Shown here: one piece after another, positions 45,575 to 54,752 of the stretch
How positions within the stretch are numbered: position 1 is the stretch's first letter
Layout: each line of letters begins with the position of its first letter
NCBI RefSeq assembly: GCF_031846415.1
Contig: NZ_JAVRHT010000014.1
Coordinates: 1-64,000 of the forward strand
Direction: 5' to 3'
From: Rubrivirga litoralis
GTDB taxonomy: Bacteria > Bacteroidota > Rhodothermia > Rhodothermales > Rubricoccaceae
DNA length: 64,000 bases
Notes under the pieces: generated by a model
The model's database searches: none
Told to the model about the DNA's origin: nothing
What the model saw: the letters and a program-made list of their open reading frames with translations, nothing else
Position numbers and translations under genes: made by a program

Positions 45575-46780
45575 CTAGGCCGGCTGGAGGGACCGGGCGG
45601 CCTCGGCGGCGAGCCGCCGGGCCTCGGCGTCAACGGCGCGGAGGGCGCCGAGCGTGCCCGCCCCGCCGGCGGCGTCGGCCGCCCGCATGCCGGCCTCGAC
45701 GAGCCGCGGGACGTCGGTAAAGCGGACGGCGCCGTCGAGGAAGCGGGCGACGGCCACCTCGTTGGCCGCGTTGAGCGCGGCCGGCGCCGCCCCGCCCGCG
45801 CGCAGCGCGTCGTAGGCGAGCGTGAGGCACGGGAAGCGCTCGGGGTCCGGCGCCACGAAGTCGAGCGGGCCGGCGGCCGGCCAGTCCAGCCGCTCGTGCG
45901 GCGCCGGCCACCGCTCGGGGTAGGACAGCGCGACCTGGATGGGCACCTTCATGTCGGGCACGCCCAGCTGCGCCTTCGACGAGCCGTCGACGAACTCGAC
46001 GACCGAGTGGACGACCGACTGCGGGTGGACGACCACGCCGATCCGCTCGGGCTCGACGCCGAACAGCCAGTGCGCCTCGATCACCTCGAGGCCCTTGTTC
46101 ATCATCGTCGCCGAGTCGACCGTGACCTTGGCGCCCATCGACCAGTTCGGGTGTCGGAGCGCCTCGGCCGGCGTGATGGCGTCGAACGTGCGGGCGGGGC
46201 GGTCGCGGAACGGGCCGCCCGACGCCGTGAGCAGCAGGCGCTCGACCGAGGCCGGGTCCTCGCCCACGAGGCACTGGAAGAGGGCCGAGTGCTCGGAATC
46301 GACCGGGACCACGACCGCCCCGCTCTCGGCGCAGGCGGCGGCCACGAGCGCGCCGCCGACGACGAGCGACTCCTTGTTGGCCAGCGCGACGCGGGCGCCG
46401 GCGCGGGCCGCGGCCAGCGTCGACGCCAGCCCGGCCACGCCGACGACGGCGGCAACCACGACCTCGGCGTCGGCGGCCAGCGCGGCCACGGCGTCGTCGC
46501 CGGCGGCCACCTCGACGCCGGTCCCGGCGAGCGCGTCGCGGAGCGGGACGTACGCGCCCTCGTCGGCGATCACGGCGCGGGCGGGGCGGACGCGCCGGGC
46601 CTGCTCGGCGAGCGCCTCCCACCCCGCCCCGGCGGCCAGCGACCGCACGCGGACGCGCTCGGGGAAAAGGGCGGCCACCTCCAGCGTCTGCCGCCCGATC
46701 GACCCCGTCGACCCGAGCACGGCGACCTCGCGCGGCGCGCTAGAGGGGCGGGGCGGGGGCGGGCGGAGGTCGGGGAGCAT
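45575..46780 (-). CDS. dxr: 1-deoxy-D-xylulose 5-phosphate reductoisomerase
   Basis: 401 residues. VAVLGSTGSIGRQTLEV is the NADPH site, ALANKESLVVGG and VPVDSEHSALFQCL carry metal and substrate ligands, and HPNWSMGAKVTVDSATMMNK plus GLEVIEAHWLFG are diagnostic. It makes MEP in isoprenoid synthesis, which supplies UppS downstream. The N-terminal MLPDLRPPPPRPS tract is extra compared with relatives; a start nearer REVAVLG is possible. Confidence 0.95.
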   Translation of the reverse strand: MLPDLRPPPPRPSSAPREVAVLGSTGSIGRQTLEVAALFPERVRVRSLAAGAGWEALAEQARRVRPARAVIADEGAYVPLRDALAGTGVEVAAGDDAVAALAADAEVVVAAVVGVAGLASTLAAARAGARVALANKESLVVGGALVAAACAESGAVVVPVDSEHSALFQCLVGEDPASVERLLLTASGGPFRDRPARTFDAITPAEALRHPNWSMGAKVTVDSATMMNKGLEVIEAHWLFGVEPERIGVVVHPQSVVHSVVEFVDGSSKAQLGVPDMKVPIQVALSYPERWPAPHERLDWPAAGPLDFVAPDPERFPCLTLAYDALRAGGAAPAALNAANEVAVARFLDGAVRFTDVPRLVEAGMRAADAAGGAGTLGALRAVDAEARRLAAEAARSLQPA

Positions 46781-46890
46781 GGGCCGGCACGATCCCGCTC
46801 GGGCGGGCGTTGGGAGCGGGGCGGGGAAGATAGCGGGCGGCAGCAGGCGGGGCCGCCCGCGGCCTATGTTCCCGCCGCCCCGCCCCGCCC

Positions 46891-48771
46891 ATGCGCCTCG
46901 TCCTCCTCGCCGCCCTCCTCCTCCCCGCCCTCGCGGCGGCGCAGCAGGGCGGGACGGTGATCCTCCGCGACGGCGACCGCGGCGCCGTCGGCGATCAGCA
47001 GGCGTACGTGCTGGCCCTCCAGCTCCTGGCCAACGGGCGGACCGGCGAGGCCATCCCGCTCCTCGAAGACCTCGTCGCCGCCGAGCCCGACGCGCTCCCG
47101 GCGTGGCTCAAGCTGAAGGAGGCCTACGCCACGGCCCGCCGCTTCGACGACGTGCTCGCCCTCGTCGACGGCCGGATCGCGCGCGTCGGGCCGGCGCCGG
47201 ACCTCCTCGCCGCGCGCGGAGCGTCGCTCTACCGGGCGGGGCGGGGCGGCGAGGCCGAGGCCGCGTGGCAGAGCGCGCTCGCCGCGGCCCCGGACGAGGC
47301 GCAGACGTACCGGACCGTCGCCTCGGCGCTCGCTGACCTGCGGCTGTTCGTGCGCGCCGCCGAGGTCCTCGACGCCGGCCGCGAGGCGCTGGGCGACGAC
47401 GACCTGTTCCGCCTGGAGCGCGCCCACCTCTACGGGCTCGGGCTGGACTACGCGGCCGCCGCCGACCTCTACCTGGACCTCCTGGCCGACGAGCCCGAGT
47501 ACGCGCCGGCCGTCCGCTCGCGGCTCACGCGGCTGCTCGACGGCGACGGGGCGCCGGCCGTGTTCGCCGCGGCCGTCGACGCGGCCATCGCGCGCGACCC
47601 GCTCAACCGGGCCTACCGCGAGCTGGCCTCGTGGCTCGCGCTGGAGCGGGGCGACTACGACGCGGCGCTCGACGCCGTCCGCGCCCTCGACCGGCTGGAG
47701 GGCGAGGAGGGCCGGACGCTCGTTGCTTTCGCCGAGCAGGCCGAGGCCGCCGGCGCGGGACCCGCGGCCGGCGCCGCGCTCGACGAGGCGCTCCGCCGCT
47801 ACCCGAACGGCCCGGTCGCCGCCGACGCGCTCCTCGCGCGCGCCCGCCGCTGGGACGCCGACGCCCGCGATGTGCCCCGCTCCGACGGCGCCGCCCCGAC
47901 GCCCGCCGCCGACTCGGCGCGCGCCGCCTACGCCCAGTTCCTCGACCGCCACCCCGCCCGGCCCGACGCGCCGGCCGCGGCGCTCGCCCTGGCCAACCTG
48001 CTGCGCGACCGCTTCCGCGACTACGAGGGCGCCGAGGCCCGGCTTGCCGTCGCCGCCCGATCGCGCGACGAGGCCGTGGCGTCCGCCGCCCGGCTCGCGT
48101 TGGGCGAGGTGGCCGTCCGCCGCGGCGACCTCGACGCCGCGCGCGCCCGGTTCTCGGACGTCGACGAGGGCGTCCGCGTCGGGCCGGTGGCCGAGCAGGC
48201 GCGGTACGAGCTGGCGCTCATCGACTTCTACGAGGGCTTGGTGTTCTCAGCGCTCGCGCGCGTCGAGGCGCTCGACGAGAACACGGCGGCCGACGCCTCC
48301 AACGACGCCATCGCGCTGCGCGTGACGCTGGGCGAGACGCTCAACCAGGACGAGCCGCCCGAGGCCGACCTCGCCCGGCTCCGCACCTACGCCCGCGCCG
48401 CGCTCGCCTTCCGCCGCGGCCTCGCCGACGAGGCGCTCGCCACACTCGACTCGCTCGACGCCTCCGCCCCGCCCTCGTCGCCCGGCGCCGACGTCCTGGG
48501 CGACGAGTCGCTCTACCTCCGCGCGTCCGTCCTCCGCCGGGCGGGGCGGGCCGCCGACGCGGTCGACGCGCTGGACCGGCTGGCCGAGGCCTACCCGCTC
48601 TCCTTTTTCCGCGACCGCGCGCTCCGCGTCCAGGCGCAGGCGCTGGAGACCGACCTGGGCGACCGGGGCGGGGCGGCGGCCCGCTGGGAGCGCCTGCTCG
48701 AGCTGTTCCCCGGCTCGCTCTACGCGCCCGAGGCGCGCCTCGAACTGCGGCGCCTCCGCGCGGAAACGTGA
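46891..48771 (+). CDS. Periplasmic TPR-repeat protein
   Basis: 626 residues from ATG 46891, which follows directly on CCGCCCCGCCCCGCCC. Signal peptide VLLAALLLPALAAAQ. At least seven TPR-like helix pairs are seen (AYVLALQLLANGRTGEAIPLLEDL; YREAVDV-like repeats; ALERGDYDAALDAVRALDRL; YLRASVLRRAGRAADAVDALDRLAEAYP). No enzyme motif. Similar proteins in Bacteroidota scaffold envelope complexes. Divergent from dxr. Confidence 0.8.
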   Translation: MRLVLLAALLLPALAAAQQGGTVILRDGDRGAVGDQQAYVLALQLLANGRTGEAIPLLEDLVAAEPDALPAWLKLKEAYATARRFDDVLALVDGRIARVGPAPDLLAARGASLYRAGRGGEAEAAWQSALAAAPDEAQTYRTVASALADLRLFVRAAEVLDAGREALGDDDLFRLERAHLYGLGLDYAAAADLYLDLLADEPEYAPAVRSRLTRLLDGDGAPAVFAAAVDAAIARDPLNRAYRELASWLALERGDYDAALDAVRALDRLEGEEGRTLVAFAEQAEAAGAGPAAGAALDEALRRYPNGPVAADALLARARRWDADARDVPRSDGAAPTPAADSARAAYAQFLDRHPARPDAPAAALALANLLRDRFRDYEGAEARLAVAARSRDEAVASAARLALGEVAVRRGDLDAARARFSDVDEGVRVGPVAEQARYELALIDFYEGLVFSALARVEALDENTAADASNDAIALRVTLGETLNQDEPPEADLARLRTYARAALAFRRGLADEALATLDSLDASAPPSSPGADVLGDESLYLRASVLRRAGRAADAVDALDRLAEAYPLSFFRDRALRVQAQALETDLGDRGGAAARWERLLELFPGSLYAPEARLELRRLRAET

Positions 48772-48934
48772 GCGCGCGGGCGGGGCGAGCGGAAGGTGCC
48801 CGCCCCGCCCTCGCGCTTAGCCGGCAGGGCGGGGCGGCCCCTCGCGGGCGGGGCGGTCTCGGTCGCGTGGGAAAGATGTCGGCTCGGCGGCCGTTGTGCC
48901 CCCGCCCCGCCCCCGGGTCCACCCCACCCCGCCC

Positions 48935-50191
48935 ATGTCGCGTCTTCTGCTCACCGCCTTCTGCACGCTGCTCACCGGCCTCCTCCCCGCCCGGGCGCAG
49001 GACGTGCTCATCCCGATGGACGAGGCGCAGGGCGACCACCTCCGCGCCTACGGCGCTGTCTACTGGGCGCTCGACCACGGCCTCCAGGTCGACTGGCTCC
49101 TCAACGTGCGGGGCGGGGCGTTCCTCGCTGAAGCCGCGCCCGAGTTCGAGACCGAGCTCCGCGTACGCGGCGTGTCGTTCGAGGGCGCCAACGGCGCTGC
49201 GGTCCTGGCGCAGGCCGAGTCGCCGGCGGCCAACACGTCGGTCGTGCGGCTGGAGAAGGCGCCGAAGATCGCCGTCTACGCGCCCAAGCAGACGCTGCCC
49301 TGGGACGACGCCGTGCTCCTCGCGCTCACCTACGCCGAGGTCCCCTACGAGCAGGTCTACGACGACGACATCCTGGCGGGGCGGCTGAGCGAGTTCGACT
49401 GGGTCCACCTCCACCACGAGGACTTTACGGGCCAGTACGGGAAGTTCTACGCCTCGTACCGGGGGCAGGCGTGGTATCAACAGCAGCAGCTCGAAGCCGA
49501 GGCCGCCGCGCGCGCGCACGGCTTCGCCAAGGTGCCCGAGCTGAAGCTGGCCGTCGCCGAGGCCATCAAGAGCTACGTGGAGGGGGGCGGGTTCCTGTTC
49601 GCCATGTGCTCGGGGACCGACACGTTCGACCTGGCCCTGGCCGCGGCCGGGCTCGACATCGTCCCGCCCGAGATCGACGGCGACGGCGTCATGCCCGGGG
49701 CCGCCGACGCCCTCGACTTTTCGCGGACGCTGGCCTTCCAGGACTTCCGCCCGATCCTGAACCCGATGGAGTACGAGCACTCGGACCTCGACGCCCCGCC
49801 CCCGCCGGCGCTCCGCAACCCGCTCGCCGACTACTTCACGCTCTTCGACTTCTCGGCCGTCTGGGACCCCGTGCCGACCATGCTCACGCAGAACCACGTG
49901 GCGTCCGTCCGCGGGTTCATGGGCCAGACGACGGCGTTCCGCGCCGACGCGCTCAAGCCGGGCGTCGTGGTCCTTGCCGAGAGCCCGGCGACCGGCGCCG
50001 TCCGCTACCTATACGGGCCGGCGGGCCAGGGCTTTTTCGCCTTCTACGCCGGCCACGACCCCGAGGACTACCAGCACTTCGTGGGCGACCCGCCGACCGA
50101 CCTCGCGCTCCACAAGACGTCGCCGGGCTACCGGCTCATCCTCAACAACGTGCTGTTCCCGGCGGCCAAAAAGCAGAAGCAGAAGACGTGA
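48935..50191 (+). CDS. Bacteroidota family often annotated asparagine synthetase B
   Basis: 418 residues from ATG 48935 with signal peptide ending PARAQ. DVLIPMDEAQGDHLRAYGAVYW and VDWLLNVRGGAFL are the family opening; later LPWDDAVLLALTYAEVPYEQ, WVHLHHEDFTGQYGKFY and GGGFLFAMCSGTDTFDLALA. It lacks the glutaminase Cys2 and the synthetase PP-loop of AsnB, and is exported, so the name is probably inherited wrongly. The GGGFLFAMC region recalls glutamine-amidotransferase-like folds. Function unknown. Confidence 0.72.
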   Translation: MSRLLLTAFCTLLTGLLPARAQDVLIPMDEAQGDHLRAYGAVYWALDHGLQVDWLLNVRGGAFLAEAAPEFETELRVRGVSFEGANGAAVLAQAESPAANTSVVRLEKAPKIAVYAPKQTLPWDDAVLLALTYAEVPYEQVYDDDILAGRLSEFDWVHLHHEDFTGQYGKFYASYRGQAWYQQQQLEAEAAARAHGFAKVPELKLAVAEAIKSYVEGGGFLFAMCSGTDTFDLALAAAGLDIVPPEIDGDGVMPGAADALDFSRTLAFQDFRPILNPMEYEHSDLDAPPPPALRNPLADYFTLFDFSAVWDPVPTMLTQNHVASVRGFMGQTTAFRADALKPGVVVLAESPATGAVRYLYGPAGQGFFAFYAGHDPEDYQHFVGDPPTDLALHKTSPGYRLILNNVLFPAAKKQKQKT

Positions 50192-50340
50192 GCAGAGGTG
50201 AGAATGGAGAATGCGGAATTGAGAAGTAAAGGCGGGGCGGGGTGGTCCGCGGCTGCGCGGCGAGCGACCTTCGCGGGCGGGGTGGGCACCCTTTTTCCAT
50301 TCTGAACTCTCTACTCTCCACTTTGAAGGGCACCTGCGAG

Positions 50341-50889
50341 ATGACGGAGCTCGTGCTCCCCAACGACACGAACACGCTGGGGAACCTCATGGGCGGCCGG
50401 CTCCTCCACCTCATGGACGTGTGCGCGGCGATCGCCGCCAAGCGCCACTCGAACCGGACGGTCGTCACGGCGAGCGTAGACTCGGTCGACTTCCAGAACG
50501 CGATCGGGCTGGGCGAGGTCGTGGTGCTCAAGGCGGCGGTGAACCGGGCGTTCACGACGTCCATGGAGGTCGGCGTGAGCGTGTGGGCCGAGGACACGAC
50601 GACGGGCCAGCGGCGGCGGTCGAACCGGGCGTACTACACGTTCGTGGCCGTCGACCAGAGCGGGCGGCCGATCCCGGTCCGCCCGGTCGAGCCCGAGACC
50701 GAGGCCGACCGCGCGCGCTACGCGGCGGCCGGGCGGCGCCGCGAGCTCCGGCTGGTGCTGGCGGGGCGGCTCCCGATGGAGGACGCCGAGTCGCTCCGCG
50801 AGCACCTCGCCGAGGTCGCCGCCCCGCCCGAGGCGGGCGGGGCGGAAAGCGGGGGCGGGGCGGGCTCCGAGGGCGGGGCGGTAGCTTAG
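50341..50889 (+). CDS. Acyl-CoA thioesterase, hotdog fold (BACH/YciA type)
   Basis: 182 residues from ATG 50341; a TTG at 50323 would add KGTCE and is possible. MTELVLPNDTNTLGNLMGGR and LLHLMDVCAAIAAKRHS hold the active-site Asn and Asp, followed by TASVDSVDFQNAIGLGEVVV and VSVWAEDTTTGQRR. It hydrolyses acyl-CoA. The last 30 residues are Gly/Ala/Glu-rich and contain GC-box words translated in frame (AGGAESGGGAGSEGG), so the tail probably grew from repeat DNA. Confidence 0.87.
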   Translation: MTELVLPNDTNTLGNLMGGRLLHLMDVCAAIAAKRHSNRTVVTASVDSVDFQNAIGLGEVVVLKAAVNRAFTTSMEVGVSVWAEDTTTGQRRRSNRAYYTFVAVDQSGRPIPVRPVEPETEADRARYAAAGRRRELRLVLAGRLPMEDAESLREHLAEVAAPPEAGGAESGGGAGSEGGAVA

Positions 50890-50897
50890 GGCTCGCC

Positions 50898-51323
50898 ATG
50901 CGCCTCCTCCTCCCCGCCCTCGTCCTCTGCCTCGCCGCCCCGCCCGCGGCGGCCCAGCTCGCCGTCGGCGGGCAGGTGGGGACGCCGACCGGGCTCTCGC
51001 TGAAGCTGGGGGCGGGGCGGGGCGCCGTGCTCCTCGCCGCCGGGTGGGACCTGGGCGACGCCGTCGAGGTCGAGGGGAATTACCTGCTCCGCGACCGCCA
51101 GCGCGTGGGGTCGTCGGGGCGCGTGGGCCTGTTCTACGGGCCGGGCGTGTTCGTCCAGGCGGGGAACGACGACACGGACGCCGGGGTCAGCCTGGCCGCG
51201 GGGCTGAGCACGTTTCTGACCCGGGAGCTCGAACTGTACGGGCTCCTCTCGCCCCGCCTCCAGCTGATCGGCGACACCGACGTCGACCTCGGCGGCGGGC
51301 TCGGCCTTCGCCTGACCCTATGA
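50898..51323 (+). CDS. Small outer-membrane beta-barrel-like protein
   Basis: 141 residues from ATG 50898, with signal peptide LVLCLAAPPAAAQ. LAVGGQVGTPTGLSLKLG, AVEVEGNYLLRDRQ, VGLFYGPGVFVQAG and LELYGLLSPRLQLIG show alternating strands ending in LGLRLTL, the pattern of a small barrel. No family recognised. The stop overlaps the B12-binding gene (ATGA). Confidence 0.65.
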   Translation: MRLLLPALVLCLAAPPAAAQLAVGGQVGTPTGLSLKLGAGRGAVLLAAGWDLGDAVEVEGNYLLRDRQRVGSSGRVGLFYGPGVFVQAGNDDTDAGVSLAAGLSTFLTRELELYGLLSPRLQLIGDTDVDLGGGLGLRLTL

Positions 51324-51754
51324 CCGCCTCCTCCCCGCCCCACCGCCCCGTCCGCGTCCTGATGGCGAAGGTCGGGCTCGACGGCCACGACCGCGGCGCC
51401 AAGGTGGTCGCGGCCGCCCTGCGCGACGCCGGCATGGAGGTCGTCTACACCGGACTGCGCAAGACGCCCGAAGTCGTCGTGCGCGCGGCCGAGGAGGAGG
51501 ACGTCGACGTGGTCGGCGTGTCGATCCTGTCGGGCGCGCACGGGACGGTCCTCCCGCGCCTCCGCGGGCTCCTCGACGCGGCCGAGATGCAGGACGTGCT
51601 GCTCGTGGCCGGCGGCACGATCCCCGAGGACGACGCCCGCGACCTCGTCGCGCGCGGCGTGGTCGACCAGGTGTTCACGCCGGGCGCGTCGCTGGCCGAC
51701 ATCGCCCGGTCGCTCTCCGACGCCGTCGTCGCCCGCCGCGGAGACGAGGGATGA
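51320..51754 (+). CDS. Methylmalonyl-CoA mutase small subunit, cobalamin-binding domain
   Basis: 144 residues from ATG 51320. RVLMAKVGLDGHDRGAKVVA contains Asp21-x-His23-x2-Gly26, with His23 as the cobalt ligand; GVSILSGAHGTVLPRL and LLVAGGTIPEDDA complete the Rossmann-like B12 domain. The large catalytic subunit is not encoded in this window. It isomerises methylmalonyl-CoA and succinyl-CoA together with that subunit. Confidence 0.9.
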   Translation: MTASSPPHRPVRVLMAKVGLDGHDRGAKVVAAALRDAGMEVVYTGLRKTPEVVVRAAEEEDVDVVGVSILSGAHGTVLPRLRGLLDAAEMQDVLLVAGGTIPEDDARDLVARGVVDQVFTPGASLADIARSLSDAVVARRGDEG

Positions 51755-51843
51755 CGGAGGGATCGGGCACGGAGGGATGAGCGCGTCTCCCCGCCACCCC
51801 GCCCGCCCATCCCTCAATCCCCCTTCCCTCCACCCCTCCCCCC

Positions 51844-52779
51844 GTGCTCCCGCCCCGCATCCTCGTCACCGGCGCGAACGGGCTCGTGGGGCAGGCGCTC
51901 GCGCGCGCCGCCGGGCGGTGGCGCGGGGCCGACGTGCTGGCCACCGGCCGCCGCCCCGCCCTCGCGCTGGGCGGCTTCGCCGGCGGGACGGCCGCGCTCG
52001 ACGTGACCGACGCCGACGCCGTCGAGCGGGCGCTCCAGGACTTCGCGCCGGACGTCGTGCTCCACGCGGCGGGCCTGGCCCAGGTCGAGGCGTGCGAGGC
52101 CGACCGCGAGGCGTGCTGGGCGCTCAACGTCGAGGCCACGACCGCGCTCGCCGCCGCGTGCCACCGCCACGGCGCCCGGCTCGTGCTGCCGTCGACCGAC
52201 TTCGTGTTCGACGGCGAGCGCGGCCCCTACGCCGAGGACGCCCGCCCCGCCCCGCTCACGCACTACGGGCGGACCAAGCTGGCGGCCGAGAACGCGCTGA
52301 AGGCCTCGCGCCTGACCCGGTGGGCCGTCGCGCGGACGACGCTCGTGTTCGGGGCGCCCACCGGCCCCGCCCCGCGCCTCGATTTCGTGCGCTGGCTCGT
52401 GCGCGAGCTGGGGGCGGGGCGGCCCGTCCGCGTCCCCAGCGACCAGGTGCGGACGCCGACCTACGACGAGGACTTCGCGGACGGCGTGCTCCGCATCGTG
52501 CGGTTCGGGAAGAGCGGGACCTTCCACGTCGCCGGCCGCGAGGTGCTCACGACGTACGCGCTCGCGCTGCGCGTGGCCGAGGCGTTCGGCCTCGACGCCG
52601 GGCTCGTCTCGCCCACGACGACGACCGCGCTGCACCCGGGCGCGCCGCGCCCGCTGAAGGCCGGGCTCCTCATCCTGCGCGCCGAGACCGAGCTGGGCTA
52701 CCGCCCGCGCCCGCTCGACGCCGCGCTCGCCGACCTCCGCGGCCGGCTCGGCGTGCCCCGCCCTAGCGCGCGCCGCTAG
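51844..52779 (+). CDS. dTDP-4-dehydrorhamnose reductase-like SDR (RmlD family)
   Basis: 311 residues, GTG start at 51844. RILVTGANGLVGQALARA (NAD(P) site), VVLHAAGLAQVEACEADRE, LPSTDFVFDGERGPYAED and THYGRTKLAAENAL (Tyr-x3-Lys) match RmlD. It would make dTDP-L-rhamnose, but no other rml genes are near, so another sugar or role is possible. It overlaps the convergent lipoprotein gene by 17 bases. Confidence 0.82.
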   Translation: MLPPRILVTGANGLVGQALARAAGRWRGADVLATGRRPALALGGFAGGTAALDVTDADAVERALQDFAPDVVLHAAGLAQVEACEADREACWALNVEATTALAAACHRHGARLVLPSTDFVFDGERGPYAEDARPAPLTHYGRTKLAAENALKASRLTRWAVARTTLVFGAPTGPAPRLDFVRWLVRELGAGRPVRVPSDQVRTPTYDEDFADGVLRIVRFGKSGTFHVAGREVLTTYALALRVAEAFGLDAGLVSPTTTTALHPGAPRPLKAGLLILRAETELGYRPRPLDAALADLRGRLGVPRPSARR

Positions 52780-53209
52780 CCGCCCCGCCCGGGCTCGCGC
52801 CGGGGGCGGGGAGGAGCAGGACCTGCGGGCCGCCCGCGAGCGGGTCGGGCTCGACGACGAGGTAGAGGCCGTCGCGGCGGAGCGTCAGGAGGCCGGCGAA
52901 AAAGTCCTCCAGTTCCAGCTCGCCCGGGCCGCACCGTCGCCGCGTGCACGCGAGCGGCTCGGCGACTTCCAGCTGGTCGCCGCTCACGGCATACGTCCCG
53001 TTGCACACGTTGCACGACGAGACGCTGAGGCTGCCGCTGGACCCGAACGTGACCTGGCCCTCGCCGCGGAGCACCTCGCCGTTGCCGGTCACGACGCGCT
53101 CGACGGTCCACGTCGAACCAGGGACGTCCGCTTCGAGGCCGGTGGGCGTGCTGCCGCACCCGAGCGCGACGAGGGGCAGGGCGAGGCAGAGGGCGAGCGT
53201 GGGGCGCAC
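52763..53209 (-). CDS. META-like lipoprotein
   Basis: 148 residues with lipobox VALGCGS. GSTWTVERVVTGNGEVL, VTFGSSGSLSVSSCNVCNGTY and LAC-RRRCGPGELELEDFF resemble META/HslJ-type domains, with Cys residues (SSCNVC; LACTRRRC) that could form disulfides. Function unknown; META proteins are linked to stress resistance. Convergent with rmlD and overlapping it. Confidence 0.68.
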   Translation of the reverse strand: MRPTLALCLALPLVALGCGSTPTGLEADVPGSTWTVERVVTGNGEVLRGEGQVTFGSSGSLSVSSCNVCNGTYAVSGDQLEVAEPLACTRRRCGPGELELEDFFAGLLTLRRDGLYLVVEPDPLAGGPQVLLLPAPGASPGGAASGAR

Positions 53210-53286
53210 GGGTTCCAGCGGGCGGGGTGGCCGAAGCTACGGCCGGCCCCACGGGCGGGGCGGTCGTTGGAGAGGGGGCGAAGCCT

Positions 53287-53347
53287 GAGCACGGGGGCGG
53301 GGCGGACCGGCGGGGCTCGCTAGCTTGGCCGCCCCGCCCCCGTGCTC
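53287..53347. repeat. 19-bp perfect inverted repeat upstream of serS
   Basis: GAGCACGGGGGCGGGGCGG (53287-53305) and its exact complement (53329-53347) flank a 23-base loop. Four T follow on the plus strand (53348-53351), so it has the form of an intrinsic terminator, yet it lies only 32 bases before the serS start and 78 bases upstream of the divergent META gene start. It may regulate serS by premature termination. Outer bases GGGCGA and TCGCCC extend it imperfectly. Confidence 0.8.
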
Positions 53348-53378
53348 TTTTCGCCCGCCCCGCCCCCGGGCTCCGCCC

Positions 53379-54653
53379 ATGCTCGACCTCGACCTGATCC
53401 GCGACGACCCCGACCGCGTCCGCGCCTCGATGGAGGCCAAGCGGATCGGCGACCCCGGCGCCGTCGACCGGGCGCTCGACACGGACCGCGAGCGGCGCGA
53501 GGCGGTGACGGCGCTCCAGGCGCTCCGCGAGGAGCAGGGGGCGATGGGCCACCAGATCGGGCCGCTGATGAAGAGCGGGAAGCGCGACGAGGCCGCCCCG
53601 CTCATCGAACGCTCGAACGAGATCAAGCAAGACGTTAAGGCGCAGGAAGAAGCGGTCCGCGACCTCGACCAATGCCTGAGGTCGCTGCTCCTGGAGATCC
53701 CCAACGTGATCCACGAGAGCGTCCCGGTGGGCGGGGAGGACGCGAACGAGGTGGCGGCGGAGTGGGGCGAGCGGCCTCAGTTCGACTTCGAGCCGCTCCC
53801 CCACTGGGAGCTTGCGGAGAAGCACGGGCTCATCGACTTCGAGCGCGGGGCCAAGGTGAGCGGGGCGGGCTTCCCGTTCTACGTCGGCCAGGGCGCCCGC
53901 CTCCAGCGCGCCCTCATCGCCCTGTTCCTGGACCTCGCGGTCGACGAGGGCTACACCGAAGTTGAGGCGCCGATCCTCGTGAACGAGGCGAGCGGGGTGG
54001 GGACAGGCCAGCTGCCGGACAAGGAGGGGCAGATGTACGAGGTGCCGGCCGACGGGCTCTATCTCGTCCCCACGGCCGAGGTGCCGCTGACCAACTTCCA
54101 CCGCGACGAAGTCCTCGACGGCGCGGCGCTCCCGCTCCTCTACACCGGCTACACGCCGTGCTTCCGCCGCGAGGCCGGCTCCTACGGGAAGGACGTGCGC
54201 GGGCTCAACCGGCTCCACCAGTTCGACAAGGTCGAGCTCGTCCGGTTCGTGCGGCCGGACGAGAGCTACCGGCACCTCGAAATGCTCCGCGAGGACGCCG
54301 AGCGGGCCGTCCGCGCCCTCGAACTCCCGTACCGTCGGCTCGTGCTCGCGTCCGGCGACCTGGGCGTGACGCAGGCCAAGACGTACGACCTCGAGGTGTG
54401 GAGCGCCGGCCAGGACCGCTGGCTCGAAGTCTCGTCGGTCTCGAACTTCGAGTCGTTCCAGGCGCGGCGCGCGAACGTCCGCTACCGGCCAGAGCCCGGG
54501 GCCAAGCCCGAGTTTGTCCACACGCTGAACGGGAGCGCGCTCGCGCTGCCGCGCATCGTGGCGGCCCTCCTGGAGAACGGCCAGCAGGCGGACAGGTCGG
54601 TCGTCCTCCCCGCCCGCCTGGCCGAGTACGCCGGGTTTGACCGGATCGGGTAG
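53379..54653 (+). CDS. serS: Seryl-tRNA synthetase
   Basis: 424 residues from ATG 53379. N-terminal coiled-coil arm (residues about 30-100, ALREEQGAMGHQIGPLMKSG), then class II motifs: VPTAEVPLTNFHRDE, YTPCFRREAGSYGKDVRGLN and LHQFDKVEL (motif 2), and LNGSALALPRIVAALLENGQ (motif 3). Charges tRNA-Ser. It is preceded by the inverted repeat described above and by CCGCCCCGCCCC. Confidence 0.96.
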   Translation: MLDLDLIRDDPDRVRASMEAKRIGDPGAVDRALDTDRERREAVTALQALREEQGAMGHQIGPLMKSGKRDEAAPLIERSNEIKQDVKAQEEAVRDLDQCLRSLLLEIPNVIHESVPVGGEDANEVAAEWGERPQFDFEPLPHWELAEKHGLIDFERGAKVSGAGFPFYVGQGARLQRALIALFLDLAVDEGYTEVEAPILVNEASGVGTGQLPDKEGQMYEVPADGLYLVPTAEVPLTNFHRDEVLDGAALPLLYTGYTPCFRREAGSYGKDVRGLNRLHQFDKVELVRFVRPDESYRHLEMLREDAERAVRALELPYRRLVLASGDLGVTQAKTYDLEVWSAGQDRWLEVSSVSNFESFQARRANVRYRPEPGAKPEFVHTLNGSALALPRIVAALLENGQQADRSVVLPARLAEYAGFDRIG

Positions 54654-54752
54654 CTCCGCCCCGCTCGCGCGGGCGGGGTGGATGGGCGGGGCGGTAGAAC
54701 CGGGCGGGGCGGCAGTCGGTAGGCGCCTCTCCCCTCCCCGCCCGCCCCGCCC

